Shown here piece by piece: positions 63,199 through 64,000 of a stretch of DNA of 64,000 nucleotides. The position numbers were made by a program, and so were the translations under genes. The stretch comes from Bradysia coprophila (taxonomy: Eukaryota > Arthropoda > Insecta > Diptera > Sciaridae), in NCBI RefSeq assembly GCF_014529535.1, contig NW_023503807.1, positions 1,959,332-2,023,331 on the forward strand, written 5' to 3'. Under the pieces are notes generated by a model. It had not been told where the DNA came from. It did not search any database and saw only the letters and a program-made list of their open reading frames with translations. The stretch's first letter is position 1; every line of letters begins with the position of its first letter.

Positions 63199-63297
63199 CG
63201 CAGAATGTGTCACCCTCAGCGATATCAGTTATTTTATGAGTAAAGACACAAGGGGACTTGCGCCACACTCACTCTTAAAGGGTTTTTTTGACTTTAC

Positions 63298-64000
63298 CTT
63301 GAATACGACGTTTTTCCGTACGACGGTAAAACATTGCCCCCTTGTATGAATAGGTTTTGCTGTAAGATGAACAGATCGGATTTCTTGTCGCAAGCTCGGT
63401 AGATTTTTTCCTTTTTTATTTCCGGTTCGCGAACAACTTTACCGTCATCGGTCGCTATTGGTTTTGGGGTTTGGGTTCCGACACCGGAGTAGTCATTCTC
63501 ATCTCCATAATCCAACGGGACTCCCTCGACCAGCATATGAAGTCTGGACCATTGCACTACCAATTCCATTGCAATCCACTTTATAGCGTACAACACTAAT
63601 TGGAAAGGCTGGAAAATCAAGTGGCTTGTGTACTCAATGCGTCTCAACATCAAACAACGTACAATCGTGTTCTGCTTTTATAACTTACGTTCCATAGCGA
63701 ATCGCTGTCGCTTTTCTTTTCCAGTACATCGCAACAAAGTGCTTGCAAGTCATAAACGGTTATTTTTTTGAAAATGTTAAGCTCTTCCATAGACTGCATT
63801 ACAGGCCCATCGATTTCCCCGAAAAATCTTCCCGTTAGATTTTCCGTCTTGGATAGAACTATGTAACCGTTGTTATCGAGTACATAGCATTCCTGCATGG
63901 CGTCGTCACATGTTCGCAAACAACCGTTGCACTAGGAGTATCAAAATAATTATTTCGAAGACATTGCACTGAGTCAAATCAGATCTTACATCTGCCTTCG
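63298..64000 (-). CDS. Voltage-gated calcium channel alpha2-delta subunit (partial)
   Basis: Auxiliary, extracellular membrane-anchored subunit that promotes trafficking and gating of voltage-gated calcium channels. Two complete exons are seen on the minus strand, 63689-63931 (81 codons) and 63298-63608 (phase 0 in, phase 2 out), plus the last 11 bp of an upstream exon (63990-64000, donor CAGAT|GTAAGA). Motifs: ECYVLDNNGYIVLS, GRFFGEIDGPVMQSM, ITVYDLQALC, then AIKWIAMELVVQWSR and IYRACDKKSDLFILQQ. This is the C-terminal cache-like/delta region of the family, as in fly stj, CG4587 and CG16868 and vertebrate CACNA2D; the paralogue cannot be fixed. The 3' exon (a Cys-rich block and the C-terminal anchor) would lie below 58880, beyond the transposon nest, and was not found. 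The N-terminal VWA domain is off the window. Confidence 0.92.

Larger units (their letters stand above)
58881..63290. mobile_element. MITE with CAAAAAACCCTTAAAGGGTG ends, host of the LTR element
   Basis: The left end CAAAAAACCCTTAAAGGGTG with GACGCAAGTCC is inverted at the right end, finishing at 63290. Blocks AAATAACTGATA and GAGGGTGACGCATTCTGCGT also mirror. Without the LTR insertion it would be about 360 bp. The right end is 6 bp from the alpha2-delta splice donor at 63297. Confidence 0.8.

Overview
The window reads as AT-rich insect nuclear DNA, most probably from a nematoceran fly; the gnat guess is weak and rests on compact introns and overall style, while 'insect' is firm. The evidence is five protein-coding genes with GT-AG introns of mostly 55-300 bp: UTP14, a GPR158/179-type class C receptor, mitochondrial aspartate aminotransferase, Kr-h1 (an insect-specific juvenile-hormone response factor) and a voltage-gated calcium channel alpha2-delta subunit. 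I rebuilt each by splicing and checked exon phases. There is no sign of bacterial, plasmid or CRISPR sequence.

Layout. 1-2325 (-): UTP14, C-terminus off the window. 2680-7450: repeats and unassigned DNA. 7450-14757 (-): receptor gene, eleven exons, 719 codons. 18561-23773 (+): aspartate aminotransferase, eight exons, 423 codons, with a 3.25-kb first intron full of nested transposons. 23774-34231: repeat-dominated, including a 3.4-kb minisatellite at 29218-32600. 34232-38249 (-): Kr-h1, eight coding exons, 591 codons, eight C2H2 fingers. 38636-45330: foldback elements, palindromes and a 1.7-kb element built on a 144-bp tandem repeat. 45331-58880: long non-coding DNA that may hold the Kr-h1 5' regulatory region. 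58881-63290: three-level transposon nest beside a splice donor. 63298-64000 (-): part of the alpha2-delta gene.

The five genes do not form a pathway. What unites the window is the density of small palindromic transposons. Target-site duplications can be read for several: 8 bp for a hAT-like MITE, 9 bp for a Mutator-like family made of repeated ACGATAATATCGT palindromes, and 5 bp for a BEL/Pao-like LTR element. They allow insertion orders to be read and reveal one local inversion. The most interesting items are the ACGATA palindrome family, the inverted element end at 24.33 kb, and a pair of E-box elements (GCCTCCACG followed by CACGTG) at 50.0 and 51.6 kb that resemble juvenile-hormone response elements and lie upstream of Kr-h1.
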